The position numbers were made by a program, and so were the translations under genes. A DNA stretch of 64,000 bases from Saturnia japonica (lineage: Eukaryota; Arthropoda; Insecta; Lepidoptera; Saturniidae). The notes under the pieces were generated by a model. That model was given only the letters and a program-made list of their open reading frames with translations. It did not search any database and had not been told where the DNA came from. Positions 1-10,505 of the stretch are shown here, one piece after another (the first letter of the stretch is position 1; the number at the start of each line of letters is the position of its first letter). The stretch is from assembly GCA_033032175.1 (NCBI GenBank), contig CM065323.1, positions 12,338,001 to 12,402,000 on the forward strand, given 5' to 3'.

Positions 1-2
1 CC

Positions 3-305
3 GCCGGCCCTCCCGAGCCTCGCGGTCAATTACAACCCGTGCGTTCGGCTCCGAACGCATGGGGGCCCCGTCGCCCTAATCCACAGCCTCGTATGGCGAT
101 GGAAAATTCCGCGCCCCGCGCTCCCTCTCACGTTGCGAGCAACGATCTTATGATCCTGCTCCTTCGTGAGCACGGTATTCAGGAGGTCATCGACTACAAT
201 GACCATATAGAGCGTTACGGTCTCGTCAAGACCGTATGCGCCTTCCCCCGCCTCGTTGAGACGCTACACCGTCTCGACAGCGGCACATATGACCACCCGG
301 CGTAA
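3..305 (+). pseudogene. C-terminal end of Jockey ORF1 (gag-like), partial
   Basis: The reading frame is open from the window edge to the TAA at 303-305. It matches the last ~100 residues of the ORF1 at 44275-46173 (a basic Pro/Arg/Asn-rich stretch, then a segment beginning SNDLMILLLREH). The last few residues differ from the complete element because the frame runs across the ORF1/ORF2 deletion joint. No domain besides the gag-like tail is present here; the zinc knuckles would lie upstream of the window. Unlike copy B, this copy keeps the frame near position 100. Confidence 0.8.
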
Positions 306-700
306 ACGCCGGCCACGCAAAAATTTTATGTACTCGTATGTACAATAAACTCTCGATTCGTCTCTCCAAATAGAGCGTGACAGCGCCCACGCCCACGTAA
401 CCACCGTTCTCTCCGCAGAGGACGGGCGGTCAAACTAGCTCCCGCACACTCCATACGTTCACCCTCTTCAGCGGGTGACCCAAGCCTAGGTCCGTTTCCT
501 CTGCGTGAAGCCCTTGGGTCAGGAAACCGCCCGCACGATACAAGTGACACTGTACGTGCATCACTTAGCTACCTACATACAACACTACACACGTGCACAC
601 CACACAGGTACATAGGTTCTGTGAGGGACCTTTTTTTTCTTTTTTTTGCGCTTGTTAGTTAGCGCTAGTTAGTGTAGAAAACATTTCCAATTTCTAAATA

Positions 701-756
701 CACACATGCACGGTTCCTTCCTTCCTCCCAGGAGGAAGGGAACGTGCCTATGTGTA
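701..756 (+). other. Conserved 3'-UTR hairpin of the Jockey family (copy A)
   Basis: A near-perfect inverted repeat of about 25 bp per arm around a tiny CA loop, with the core TTCCTCC-CA-GGAGGAA and outer arms CACACATGCACG and CGTGCCTATGTGTA. The same structure is in all four copies of the family in the window. Confidence 0.8.
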
Positions 757-1013
757 TAATTTAGTTAGCTCGAATCGTAGGTTGTAGGGATTCAATTAGA
801 TCGCGACTTATTTGCGAACGCGACGACCACCCGAGCCGAGGCCCGGCCACTTTGGCACCCTTGTGCGAGTCGTCCATACAACTTTCGCGGCTGAGTGCCC
901 TCTGCGCTCGCCCCCAAGTCCGGTGAAGCTGTAAAAGCCGCAGCGGCTCTGTTTTTGGATAGGGCCCTTAAGGCTAACAGTGTAGTCAGTTAATAAAAAA
1001 AAAAAAAAAAAAA

Positions 1014-1313
1014 CCTACTGAGTCAGTGCTGTTGCGTACGGCGAAACTTCCGCACCTAGTGGAACTAGTTGGACTAATAGCTCAATAGGGACTACGCATA
1101 CGAACAGAGGCGCTTCGTACATACGAACTCTTTCTGGTCCGTGTCTTTGTACTGTGAGTATTGTTATGTGGTGTATCAATTAAAAAGTTTTTTTTTAAAG
1201 TATCAAAGTCGTTTCAAAATTTAATTTAATAATAAAAAATCTAATTTGTGCATTAATGTCAATTGATCCAACAAAAAGGCATTATTATGAAACAATGGCT
1301 TTGGATACATTTT
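1014..1313 (+). repeat. 300-bp flank, first copy (errantivirus leader and start of gag)
   Basis: Identical to 4576-4875. In the second copy this segment leads directly into the errantivirus gag frame. Here it is cut off at the 5' end of Jockey copy B, just after TTGGATACATTTT. It is probably LTR/leader sequence plus about 60 nt of gag. Confidence 0.85.
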
Positions 1314-1943
1314 CGAATCGGTCGCTATCGTGAACGGACGTGTCGCTCCGTTTGCGCTCTCGACCGTCACGTGACAATCGTTTACGATCGTGTTTGGAAT
1401 TTTTATTTCAAATATATCTTTGTAATACTCGTCGTACACCAACGGGTGTCTACGCTCGCGAAAAACCGCACTTTTCGGTGCGACTTTCTATGTTTTTTTT
1501 GTAAATCCACGGTTTTGTGGTCACTCGCTGGATACCTGACGGTGCCAACGAAGCTGAGTGGGGTGTGACCCGAGCAGCCCGCTGGTTGCCTCCTTCAGAG
1601 GCAAACAGCCAGACTCGGACGGGCCTGGGAATCTAGGCCTTTGCGGTATCGCATAGTCTGACCCCAGGTGTCTCCTGCCAAACCCTCCGATCCTGCAAGC
1701 CTCCATCCCCGAGAACCTGTTTGGGCCTAGCCCGGTTTAATTACCGGTCTGCGTCCTCAGTCCCGGGCTTGTTAGGGTTTCCTTAGGGCCGATAGGTTCT
1801 TCCTGTGTGTCATTGCACCTTGACCATAGGACTCTTGCCCGACTCGGATAGTCGTATTTAATTTTTGGCGCACCCCCCTGCCCCTAAGGCAGGGAGGCCT
1901 TAATTTAAATAAACATGTCCCAACTCCCACCCACGCTGCCGAG

Positions 1944-3867
1944 ATGGAAAAAACGACTACCGATCTGGCCACTTGCGTCAGCGATTTGCAGGGCAGTATT
2001 AAGTCGATGGAATTCACCCATCTCCAATTTCAAAATTTTGTCATAGTACGAGATCCTTCAATCATGGAGGAATTTCGAAGTACAAAAAATATTCCCACCG
2101 CGCGTCGCATCGTTGCGACCGCGCCCAGTCAAGGGCCGCTACGGGGAGCGTGACGGCCGATGACGTAATCGTCAAACCGACTGGCGCCGCACCAGACGGC
2201 GCCACGCTGAAACGTACCGCGCGTCGAGCGTCGCGCGTCCGTCCGCCGCGACCAATCAGGGGGCCGCTTCTGCGAGCGGTGCGCCCTCTGTCAGAACCGT
2301 TAAGCCGACTGGCGACGTCGTGGAGAGACGTGGGTAGCGTCGCGCGTCCGTCCGCCACGTCATCCGGGGCCGTGGCCACTCCCACCGCCACGCCCCCAGT
2401 CCCGATTAGCCAGTCGCGCGGGTCAAGTCCCGCCTCCGTTAGGCGAGGGCCGCGTAATTCGCGTTCCCATTCTAGGCCGGCTAAAAATAGCCCGTATGTC
2501 CGTCCCGCGCGTTCAATAGAAACCGCGATTAAAACAAATAATTCTTTTTCGGCCCTTCCGGTCGAATTAGACTCGCCTGCGAGCCCGGATCCGTATCCGG
2601 AGATGGATACCGCGGCCCCAAATGACGGTTTTACCGTTGTCGCGTCGCGCAAACGTCCGTCGCGAGTCAGCCCGTCTGCGCAGCCGTCTCGCGCAACTAA
2701 AACTGTGAAAACGGTTAGTGGCGCCGTCGCCTCCGCGTCCTCCGCGCTCCCCGCACCCGCCGCCGCGAAAAAAGAGCGTACCCCACCTCCTATCACCGTC
2801 CGGGACAAGGCGACCTGGACGATTCTTGTCAATGAGCTGCGCAGGCTCAAGTTAGAATATCATTAAGCCCGCAATACCGTTAATGGTATTTCCGTTACGG
2901 TGAGTTCATCGGAAACTCACCGTAAATTCACTGCCCTCCTCCGGGAGAGAGGGCTCCAATACTTCACCTACTCCCTTGCGGAGGAGTGCGTCCTCCGCGT
3001 GGTGATCCGCCGTATTCCGGTGGAAGTCAGCCCTGCGGAGTTGTGCTCCTCGCTCGCAGAGCAAAGATACCCAATCAGAGAGGTACATAGAATGTACAGC
3101 AAGGAGAAGCGGCCACTACAAATGGTAGTGGCCATTCTGGACCTTTCCCCCGAGGGAAAGGCCATCTTTCGCTTAGAAAGTGTATGCGGGCTCCTCGGCG
3201 TCACCGTTGAGCCCCAATATAAAAACCACATGCCTTCGCAAAGTCATAACTGCCAGCTCTACGGGCACGCTGCCCGTAACTGCCATCTTCGTCCGCGGTG
3301 CGTTAAGTGTCGAGAGGACCACCCTACTAGGGAGTGCACGCGCGAGCGTGACTCCACCACTCCCCTGAGCTGCGTACTGTGCGGAGGGGAGGGGCACCCT
3401 GCGAATTATCGCGGATGCCCCAAAGCTCCGCGCACTACGCGGCCTCAGCACCACAGGCAGGCGGCCCCCCGGGCGGCGCCTCCCGCCTCAGCCCTCCGAG
3501 CGCAACCCCTGCTGGCGCCAGGGGAATTTCCCGCGCTTCCGGTCCCTCGCCAGATCCCGGCCGCCGCCGGCCCTCCCGAGCCTCGCGGTCAATTACAACC
3601 CGTGCGTTCGGCTCCGAACGCATGGGGGCCCCGTCGCCCTAATCCACAGCCTCGTATGGCGATGAAAATTCCGCGCCCCGCGCTCCCTCTCACGTTGCGA
3701 GCAACGATCTTATGATCCTGCTCCTTCGTGAGCACGGTATTCAGGAGGTCATCGACTACAATGACCATATAGAGCGTTACGGTCTCGTCAAGACCGTATG
3801 CGCCTTCCCCCGCCTCGTTGAGACGCTACACCGTCTCGACAGCGGCACATATGACCACCCGGCGTAA
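1944..3867 (+). pseudogene. Jockey ORF1 (gag-like, three CCHC zinc knuckles), broken
   Basis: Similar along its length to the intact 632-residue ORF1 at 44275-46173. An N-terminal part (1944-2153) shares DLATC and QNFV with the intact copy; a low-complexity Pro/Ser/Arg middle follows; then a conserved gag region and three CCHC-type knuckles near 3245-3425 (patterns CQLYGHAARNC, CVKCREDHPTREC and CVLCGGEGHPANYRGC; the first Cys of the first knuckle appears replaced by Ser). Breaks: a one-base deletion just after the first ATG (1915), a frame change near 2150, a TAA at 2864-2866 where the intact copy has Lys, and a one-base loss near 3664 that copy A does not share. The family role is RNA binding in the retrotransposition particle. 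This copy is not expected to make a full protein. Confidence 0.85.
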
Positions 3868-4262
3868 ACGCCGGCCACGCAAAAATTTTATGTACTCGTA
3901 TGTACAATAAACTCTCGATTCGTCTCTCCAAATAGAGCGTGACAGCGCCCACGCCCACGTAACCACCGTTCTCTCCGCAGAGGACGGGCGGTCAAACTAG
4001 CTCCCGCACACTCCATACGTTCACCCTCTTCAGCGGGTGACCCAAGCCTAGGTCCGTTTCCTCTGCGTGAAGCCCTTGGGTCAGGAAACCGCCCGCACGA
4101 TACAAGTGACACTGTACGTGCATCACTTAGCTACCTACATACAACACTACACACGTGCACACCACACAGGTACATAGGTTCTGTGAGGGACCTTTTTTTT
4201 CTTTTTTTTGCGCTTGTTAGTTAGCGCTAGTTAGTGTAGAAAACATTTCCAATTTCTAAATA

Positions 4263-4318
4263 CACACATGCACGGTTCCTTCCTTCCTCCCAGGAGGAAG
4301 GGAACGTGCCTATGTGTA
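4263..4318 (+). other. Conserved 3'-UTR hairpin of the Jockey family (copy B)
   Basis: Identical to the hairpin at 701-756. Confidence 0.8.
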
Positions 4319-4575
4319 TAATTTAGTTAGCTCGAATCGTAGGTTGTAGGGATTCAATTAGATCGCGACTTATTTGCGAACGCGACGACCACCCGAGCCG
4401 AGGCCCGGCCACTTTGGCACCCTTGTGCGAGTCGTCCATACAACTTTCGCGGCTGAGTGCCCTCTGCGCTCGCCCCCAAGTCCGGTGAAGCTGTAAAAGC
4501 CGCAGCGGCTCTGTTTTTGGATAGGGCCCTTAAGGCTAACAGTGTAGTCAGTTAATAAAAAAAAAAAAAAAAAAA

Positions 4576-4875
4576 CCTACTGAGTCAGTGCTGTTGCGTA
4601 CGGCGAAACTTCCGCACCTAGTGGAACTAGTTGGACTAATAGCTCAATAGGGACTACGCATACGAACAGAGGCGCTTCGTACATACGAACTCTTTCTGGT
4701 CCGTGTCTTTGTACTGTGAGTATTGTTATGTGGTGTATCAATTAAAAAGTTTTTTTTTAAAGTATCAAAGTCGTTTCAAAATTTAATTTAATAATAAAAA
4801 ATCTAATTTGTGCATTAATGTCAATTGATCCAACAAAAAGGCATTATTATGAAACAATGGCTTTGGATACATTTT
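4576..4875 (+). repeat. 300-bp flank, second copy, continuous with errantivirus gag
   Basis: Identical to 1014-1313. It contains the ATG at 4818 and reads on into the gag fragment, so it is the native position of this sequence. Confidence 0.85.
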
Positions 4876-5240
4876 TAAACAAAATAAATCCCATAACTGC
4901 TTTAACTATCAAAATTAAGCAAGTACAAAATTTATATGAAGCTATAGCAATAGCTAAACAGGAGGAGATTAAAATAAAAAATAGGAAAGTACAAAAAAAT
5001 AAAACAAACTTTCCTAAACCAGAAAATAAATTGAAACAAGATTTTAGTAATAAATATAACAATAAAAATAAAACAATAAATAATAATACTGGCGAAAAGT
5101 TTAAAAAACAGCCGGTTCACTTTCAAGACGAGATAGACGAAGATAATAGTACATCTTCTACAGATCAGGAAAATGAGGAAAATGAATCTAATATGGAGGA
5201 AAATTTTCCCGAGAATATAGAAACCAACCCAATAACATGA
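4818..5240 (+). pseudogene. gag: Errantivirus gag, partial
   Basis: A 140-residue frame. The first 50 residues carry the pattern YYETMALDTFLNKI followed by a Gln/Ala/Ile-rich helix, typical of the C-terminal half of gypsy-type gag. The rest is a basic Lys/Asn stretch and then an acidic Glu/Asn tail, with no zinc knuckle, as in errantivirus gags. The N-terminal half is missing: only about 240 nt separate this ATG from the Jockey poly(A), without a usable frame. The ATG is simply the first in frame, not a proven start. Confidence 0.65.
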
Positions 5241-5269
5241 TATACATGAATAATGTACAAAACTATAGT

Positions 5270-5697
5270 CGCCTACCATACATTTTTATAGAAGAGTTAG
5301 GAGGTAAATTTTTAGTGGATACAGGCGCTTCACAATCTTTAATATGTAAAAAAAATAAAAAAATAAAGATATTGATTATAAGGTAAAAAAAGAGATACAT
5401 CATATTAAAACAACACAGGCAACAACGAAACATAATAAGGTGATTTTTATATCATTACCAAAAAGATTATTTCAGGAAAAAATTAAACATAAATTTTTAA
5501 TATTTGATTTCGATTCCGATTTTATAGGCTTATTAGTTCTAGACTTTCTAGTACCTCTGAAATGTAAAATAGATATTAAAAACATGGTATTGCAAACTAG
5601 AAAAACAAATATTCCAATTAGAGACGATATAAAATCTAATTCAAAAATAATAGCAGGTACTGAACAAGTGGTCAATCTAATATATAATTATAAATGA
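5270..5697 (+). pseudogene. Errantivirus aspartic protease region, split frames
   Basis: The active-site motif DTGAS is at 5318-5332, preceded by a short hydrophobic strand (GGKFLV) as in retroviral-type proteases. The frame stops at about 5385. A second frame (5440-5697) continues with a LLVLDFL segment that resembles the protease C-terminal strand. At least one frame change separates the halves. It would process gag and gag-pol in an active element; here it is dead. Confidence 0.65.
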
Positions 5698-5956
5698 ATA
5701 CATGTTAAAGGAAATACAAACAAAAAATGGTTTTATCTTCCCATCAGCTTTAGTAACGGTAAATAATGGAGAAATGTTTACAACAGTAATTAATCCAACG
5801 GATTAACTTAACTTAAAAATAGTTGTCAAATAAAATTAAAAACAAACGACATAGAGACAAATATTAACCAAAATTTTGTTATAATAATAATTGTGAAAGT
5901 ATTGAGAATATAGAGGAATTAAAAAAAATAATATCAATAAGCTAAGAACGAACCAT

Positions 5957-6943
5957 ATGTATATGGAGGAAAAACGAGAAATTAAAAAATTGTGTTATAA
6001 GTATCGCGTTATTTTTCATTGTGAACAAATACCGTTAACATTCACTCATAAAATCAAACACAAGCTAAGATTAACAGATACTAAGCCAATATTTGTAAGA
6101 AACTTTAGACAAGCTCCAGAACAAAAATCAAAAATAAAAAAACAAGTAGATCAATTATTACAACAAAAAATAATTAGGGAAAGTAACTCTCCTTGGTCAT
6201 GTCCGGTACACATAGTCCCAAAAAAATTAGACGCATCAGGAAAACAAAAATGGAGATTGGTAATTGACTATAGGATGTTAAATGATAAGACAATAGAAGA
6301 CAAATATCCTCTACCTAATATAGAAGACATATTAGATAAATTAGGAAGAGCACAATACTTTACAACAATAGATCTGGCTTCTGGGTACCATCAGGTAGAG
6401 ATGGATCCCGAAGATATTGAAAAAACAGCGTTCACAGTGGAACGAGGACATTATGAATTTCCCAGAATGCCCTTTGGTTTTAAGAATGCACCTAGTACAT
6501 CCCAACGGCTTATGGACTCAGTACTGCGTGGCATAAATAATGTACTTACGTATTTAGATGACGTCATAATTTTTTCCACATCTCTGCAAGAACATATAAA
6601 TAAGTGTAAACAAGTATTCGAAAGATTTTGTTCACACAACTTAAAAATTCAACTTGATGAATCCGAATTCTTAAATAAAGAAGTTAAATTTCTGGGTCAC
6701 ACTTTAACAAATAAAGGTATAAAACCAAATGACGATAAGATATCACCAGTAAAAAAAATTACTTTACCAAAAACTCAAAATAGAAATTATATCATTTTTA
6801 GGATTAGTAGGTTATTAAAGAAAATTCATATTAGATTTCGCAAAACTAACAAAACCTTTGACGAAATGTTTAAAAAAGGCAATAAAGTAGATCACTCATC
6901 AGAATTTGTACAAGCGTTTGAAAACTGTAAAAAATACTTATAA
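5957..6943 (+). pseudogene. pol: Errantivirus reverse transcriptase, open but isolated
   Basis: A 328-residue open frame covering most of a Ty3/gypsy RT. In order it shows a SPWSCPVHIVPKK entry segment, RLVIDYRMLN, the catalytic TTIDLASGYHQ, the FPRMPFGFKNAP template-grip motif, the YLDDVIIFS catalytic pair and FLGHTL. All three catalytic Asp are present. The last ~60 residues drift from the expected connection region and the frame ends at 6943, before RNase H. It is the best-preserved piece of the element, but it is cut off from protease and RNase H by frame breaks, so I treat it as a pseudogene. Confidence 0.85.
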
Positions 6944-7257
6944 ATTCACCAATATTAAAATGCCCAGACTTCGATAAACCATTCATACTAACTACGGACG
7001 CATCAGACGTAGCTTTGGGTGCAGTTTTATCGCAGGGTAATATAGGTACAGATAAGCCAATAGCGTACGCTTCACGTACCTTATCGGACACAGAGCAAAG
7101 ATATTCCACAATAGAAAAAGAATTATTAGCAATAGTATAGGCAACTAAATACTTCCGCCCATATCTTTATGGAAAAAAAATTACAATTTACACTGATCAT
7201 CGGCCATTAACATGGTTAATATCTATAAAAGACCCAAATTCAAAATTAACTCGCTGA
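6944..7257 (+). pseudogene. Errantivirus RNase H, interrupted by stops
   Basis: A frame distinct from the RT frame contains [15 protein letters not shown], then [19 protein letters not shown] and [10 protein letters not shown], the RNase H core of Ty3/gypsy pol. A TAG at 7138-7140 falls where Trp is expected after AIV, and a TGA at 7255-7257 ends the piece, with a few residues lost before the ADALSR segment that follows. The catalytic acidic residues I can place (TDAS, E of EKELL, TDH) are present. Confidence 0.75.
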
Positions 7258-8869
7258 GTATGATTTTGACATTCAATATAAAAAAGGGAAAGTTAACACC
7301 AACGCTGACGCCTTATCAAGAATTCAAAGCATACACCACAATAAAAACATAACAAACCAGAATATCAATGACCCTCAACCTAGTACATCACATGACAATT
7401 TAGACCTTAGCACAATAGACATAAGAACTCTATTGGATATGCCCATTACTCCTGACAACATAAGTCAAGAGCCTCAATCAGAATTACCTAGTATAACAGA
7501 CAAAAGTCCACAAATTGATGACGCAATAGATAGACAATTAAAACAATTCCACATTAGAAAAACACCAGGTGAAATTTACCGAGTAGAATATAGGTCTAAA
7601 GGTAAAATAATAATAAAGGATGTATGGATTCCCATAAACAACACAAAAGAACAAATAATACAATTCCTGAAAGAACACACCATTCCAGATAGAATATTTC
7701 ATTGTTATTTCCACTTCGAAGAATACTATCCTTTGTTCTGCGAAGTATACAAAACTATATTTAGTAACCGTGGTCCAAAATTGATTAGATGTATGAACAG
7801 AGTAACATTAATAGAAAATTTAAGAGAACAAACAGATTTAATTAGAAAATATCATGAAGGCAAAACGATACATAGAGGTATTCAAGAGACATACAAACAT
7901 TTACACAGAAACTATCATTAGCCAAATATGTTAAGCTCAATACAAAAATTAATCAATAAATGTGAAATTTGTATTAAAAGTAAATATGAACGAAACCCAT
8001 TAAGGGTACCCTTATTTTTAACAGAAACACCTCACAAACCTATGGAGCACATATTTATGGACCTCTATAGCAGTGGTGGTATAACATTCTTAACAATCAT
8101 AGATAACTTTACAAAATACGCTCAAGCAATGCCACTATCATTATCAACCAGTATACATATCGCCGAAACACTCATATATATATTCTCAACCCTAGGAATA
8201 CCGAATAAAATCATAACAAATTCAGACTCTAAATTCGACAATGAGGTAATTAAAGAAATGTGTGCGATACATAATATAAACATTCACTTTACAACACCAT
8301 ATAACCCTAATTCGAATTCCCCAATAGAACGACTACATTCAACCTTAGCAGAAATAATTAGGTTACAAAGAATTACATATAAGGAAGAACCAATTAATTT
8401 AATGAAGTATGCTATTATAGCATATAATAATTCAATTCATTCATCAACGGGATTTACGCCATTCAAACTATTATTTGGACATACAAATAGTAGAAACTCT
8501 TGAGAACTTTATTTTCCGAGAGAATTTTACCAGTATTACGTAATTAAACACAAACAAATTATGGTAAATGTTCAAAAATTGGTAAACACAAAACTTTCAA
8601 TTGAAAAACAAGTCATTGAAATAATCAATAAAAATGCAAAAAAAAAAAAAATTTAAATAGGAGATAAAGTATATAAACAAGTAGCAAAAACAGCTCGCAG
8701 TAACAAATTAAGAGCCTAAATACTTAGGTCTTTATACCATTGTTAGAATACATCCAGAACAAATTGCTGAATTAGTAGGTAGTCACGTAAACGCAAAAAC
8801 CATTAGGGTTCACTTCCGTTTACTAAGGCGTCCTGAAACTGTTTCAGAAACGTCATCACCTGCATCGCT
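7258..8869 (+). pseudogene. Errantivirus integrase and linker, interrupted
   Basis: From about 7258 the frame is open to 7921 (RNase H end with NADALSRI, a polar linker, the start of the HHCC zinc finger). A TAG at 7919-7921 breaks it, probably replacing Trp. A second frame, 7928-8503, holds the CEICIKSKY half of the finger, then the catalytic core: the first Asp in FMDLYSS, the second in TNSDSKFDN and the Glu in SPIERLHS, spaced as in DD35E integrases. Decayed sequence from 8700 (PKYLGLYTIVRIHPEQ) is the domain that follows the core in errantiviruses. The required chemistry residues remain, but the gene is not translatable as one unit. Confidence 0.78.
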
Positions 8870-10505
8870 ATGCTCCGATTAGCCGCAGCCACAGCAATCA
8901 TACAGCCAATAGACAATCACAACGGATTATTAGTTTTAACAGAAGCAAAGGCTCATTATCAAATAGATACATATCACCTAGCGGTAGTTTATAATACTAC
9001 ACGTTTACGTGAAACATATTTAGAAATAATTAGTAATTATTATACATTTAAGTTAAATAAAAATAATACAATAAAGAATTCTATAATCACAAAACAAATA
9101 GATTATATTATATACACTATAGAAAATAAGTTATCTTATTTAGGTTTAGAAACCTTAGGTTATAGAAACACCCAACGACAAAAGCGTGAACTAATAAACG
9201 GATTAGCTTCAGTAATAAAAGCAATTACGGGAAATTTAGATGAAAATGATGTTTTAAAATTTGAAAAAGAGATAAAAATAATTCAATAATCTATTCATAA
9301 TAGTGCCATTACGCAAAAACAAACATTAGGAGTTATAAAAGATTTTGCGTTAGAATACGAAAATAATTTAATAAATATGCTATCAAATCAAAAAGTATTA
9401 GAAACAACGATAAAAGAGCAATATTCTTCATTAAATGCAATAAACATTTATAATGAAATTGAGAGATCGCTTCAACAACTTTATGATAAATTGGTAATGT
9501 TAGAGAATGCGATAACATTCTCACATCTGTGTAGAATGCATCCTAGTATACTAGATCCAAAACAATTAATTGAAGAGCTAAATTACATTCAAAAAGAAAC
9601 AGCTGCAAAAATTAATTTTTACGCCTGATATCAAACATATCTACTTATGGGAAAAAATTAAAACCTTAAATTTTATATTGGAAATACCACTAGTAGATAA
9701 CCATTTATATAATCTTATGCACTTATATTCCATACCTAATGATAAAAATATAATCCTAATTCCAAAGAATCCTTCCCTGTTACGCGGAAACAACGAATTT
9801 GCCAACCCCCACGAACCATGCGTGAAGATAACAGATAAAGACGTCATCTGTAAAAATGTGGATTGGCAAATATTACAAGGATCCAACGATTGTATAGCAC
9901 AACTTATACAACATCAGGAACCTGAGAACTGTACATACGCAATGGCAAGCTTTAAGGATAAAATAATAGAACAAATTAAAGAAAGCAGCTGGTTAATAAT
10001 TACCAAAAAAGAAGAAATTTTCAAAATAATATGTGACGAAGATGTCCAATATAAAAGAAACAAGGGAAATGCCCTGATTACAATAGATAACAAATGTAAA
10101 GCGGAAATTTCGGGAATAACTTTAACAACACATCAAAAATATATAAAAATAAGTGAAACCATTCCACTACCGCACACTCATCAAACACCAGAAACTACAC
10201 ACATAACAATTAACCTGGAAGACATGAAATTGGATAAACTCAAAGACATCATACAAAAAACCACAAAGTTGGAAGATATTTACGAAAATAATGTCCAAAT
10301 ACCAATAACACCAAATTGGCCGACCATTTTAGTATACATTATACTCATCCTGTTGGGAGCCGGAATTGTAATCTATAGGTTTTGGTGGAAACCAAGATCG
10401 AGACAATCTTCAGCGCAGCATCATCAGGTCGAAGAAGTACCTCTCCAGCCGATGCAATCTACGGTACATCTCTCGCTTAAGGGGGGAGGAGTTACGTCAC
10501 CGTAA
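8870..10505 (+). pseudogene. env: Errantivirus env-like glycoprotein gene, broken
   Basis: Three open pieces, 8870-9289, 9377-9628 and 9678-10505. The first ends near a basic RQKR site (9176-9187) followed by a small-residue, Gly/Ala-rich stretch resembling the fusion peptide of errantivirus envelope proteins. The last piece has Cys residues, sequons and a hydrophobic membrane segment near its C-terminus (about 10325-10375), then a short basic tail. A TAA at 9287-9289 interrupts the first frame, and a frame change lies between 9628 and 9678. The stop at 10503-10505 is a few bases inside the LTR, an arrangement usual for these elements. In active relatives the product mediates cell entry; this copy is inactive. 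I give no reconstruction. Confidence 0.78.
10479..10503 (+). promoter_or_regulatory. Polypurine tract and first bases of the 3' LTR
   Basis: AAGGGGGGAGG at 10479-10489 is a clear polypurine tract, and AGTTACGTCACC from 10490 would be the LTR start. LTR sequence stops after about 15 bp, where the next LINE begins. Confidence 0.6.

Larger units (their letters stand above)
1..1013 (+). mobile_element. Jockey-clade LINE copy A, 3' part only (cut by window start)
   Basis: Contains the end of ORF1, the deletion joint that removes nearly all of ORF2, the 3' UTR with a long hairpin, and a 19-nt poly(A) ending at 1013. Assigned by identity to copy B (1314-4575) and by similarity to the complete element at 40850-46795. 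The rest of the copy lies before the window. Confidence 0.9.
1314..4575 (+). mobile_element. Jockey-clade LINE copy B: 5'-complete, ORF2-deleted, non-autonomous
   Basis: Starts with the same 5' UTR as the complete element (ACGTGTCGCTCCGTTT, later CGCACTTTTCGGTGCGACTT) and ends in the same 3' UTR and a 19-nt poly(A). Total length is about 3.26 kb against about 5.95 kb for the complete element, because about 2.7 kb covering the end of ORF1 and nearly all of ORF2 is missing. Nothing in it could supply endonuclease or reverse transcriptase, so it would need both in trans. Its ORF1 is itself broken. Confidence 0.88.
1..4875 (+). repeat. Tandem duplication of a ~3.56-kb unit (Jockey copy plus 300-bp flank)
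   Basis: Bases 1-1313 reappear at 3564-4875. Reading both copies side by side, the only difference I see is one G missing near 3664; even the 19-nt poly(A) tracts (995-1013 and 4557-4575) have equal length. Each unit is a Jockey 3' end, its poly(A), then 300 bp of flanking retroelement sequence. The first copy of the flank stops exactly where the 5' end of the second Jockey begins (about 1314); the second continues into the errantivirus gag. The near-identity means the duplication is very recent or an assembly duplication. Confidence 0.9.
4576..10505 (+). mobile_element. Errantivirus-like Ty3/gypsy element with env, degenerate
   Basis: The order is gag fragment, protease (DTGAS at 5318-5332), RT with YLDD, RNase H, integrase, and an env-like region with a basic RQKR cleavage site and a C-terminal membrane segment. 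The element ends in a polypurine tract at 10479-10489, directly followed by AGTTAC, an LTR start typical of errantiviruses. The 3' LTR is cut after about 15 bp by a LINE; the 5' LTR is not recognisable because Jockey copies lie upstream. Every gene carries stops or frame changes, so this is an old copy. The strong A bias of its coding strand (for example AAA and ATA codons) contrasts with the neighbouring GC-rich Jockey. Confidence 0.88.

Noticed and set aside
2062..2850. 262-residue minus-strand frame
   Set aside because: Shadow of the GC-rich ORF1 of Jockey copy B on the plus strand.
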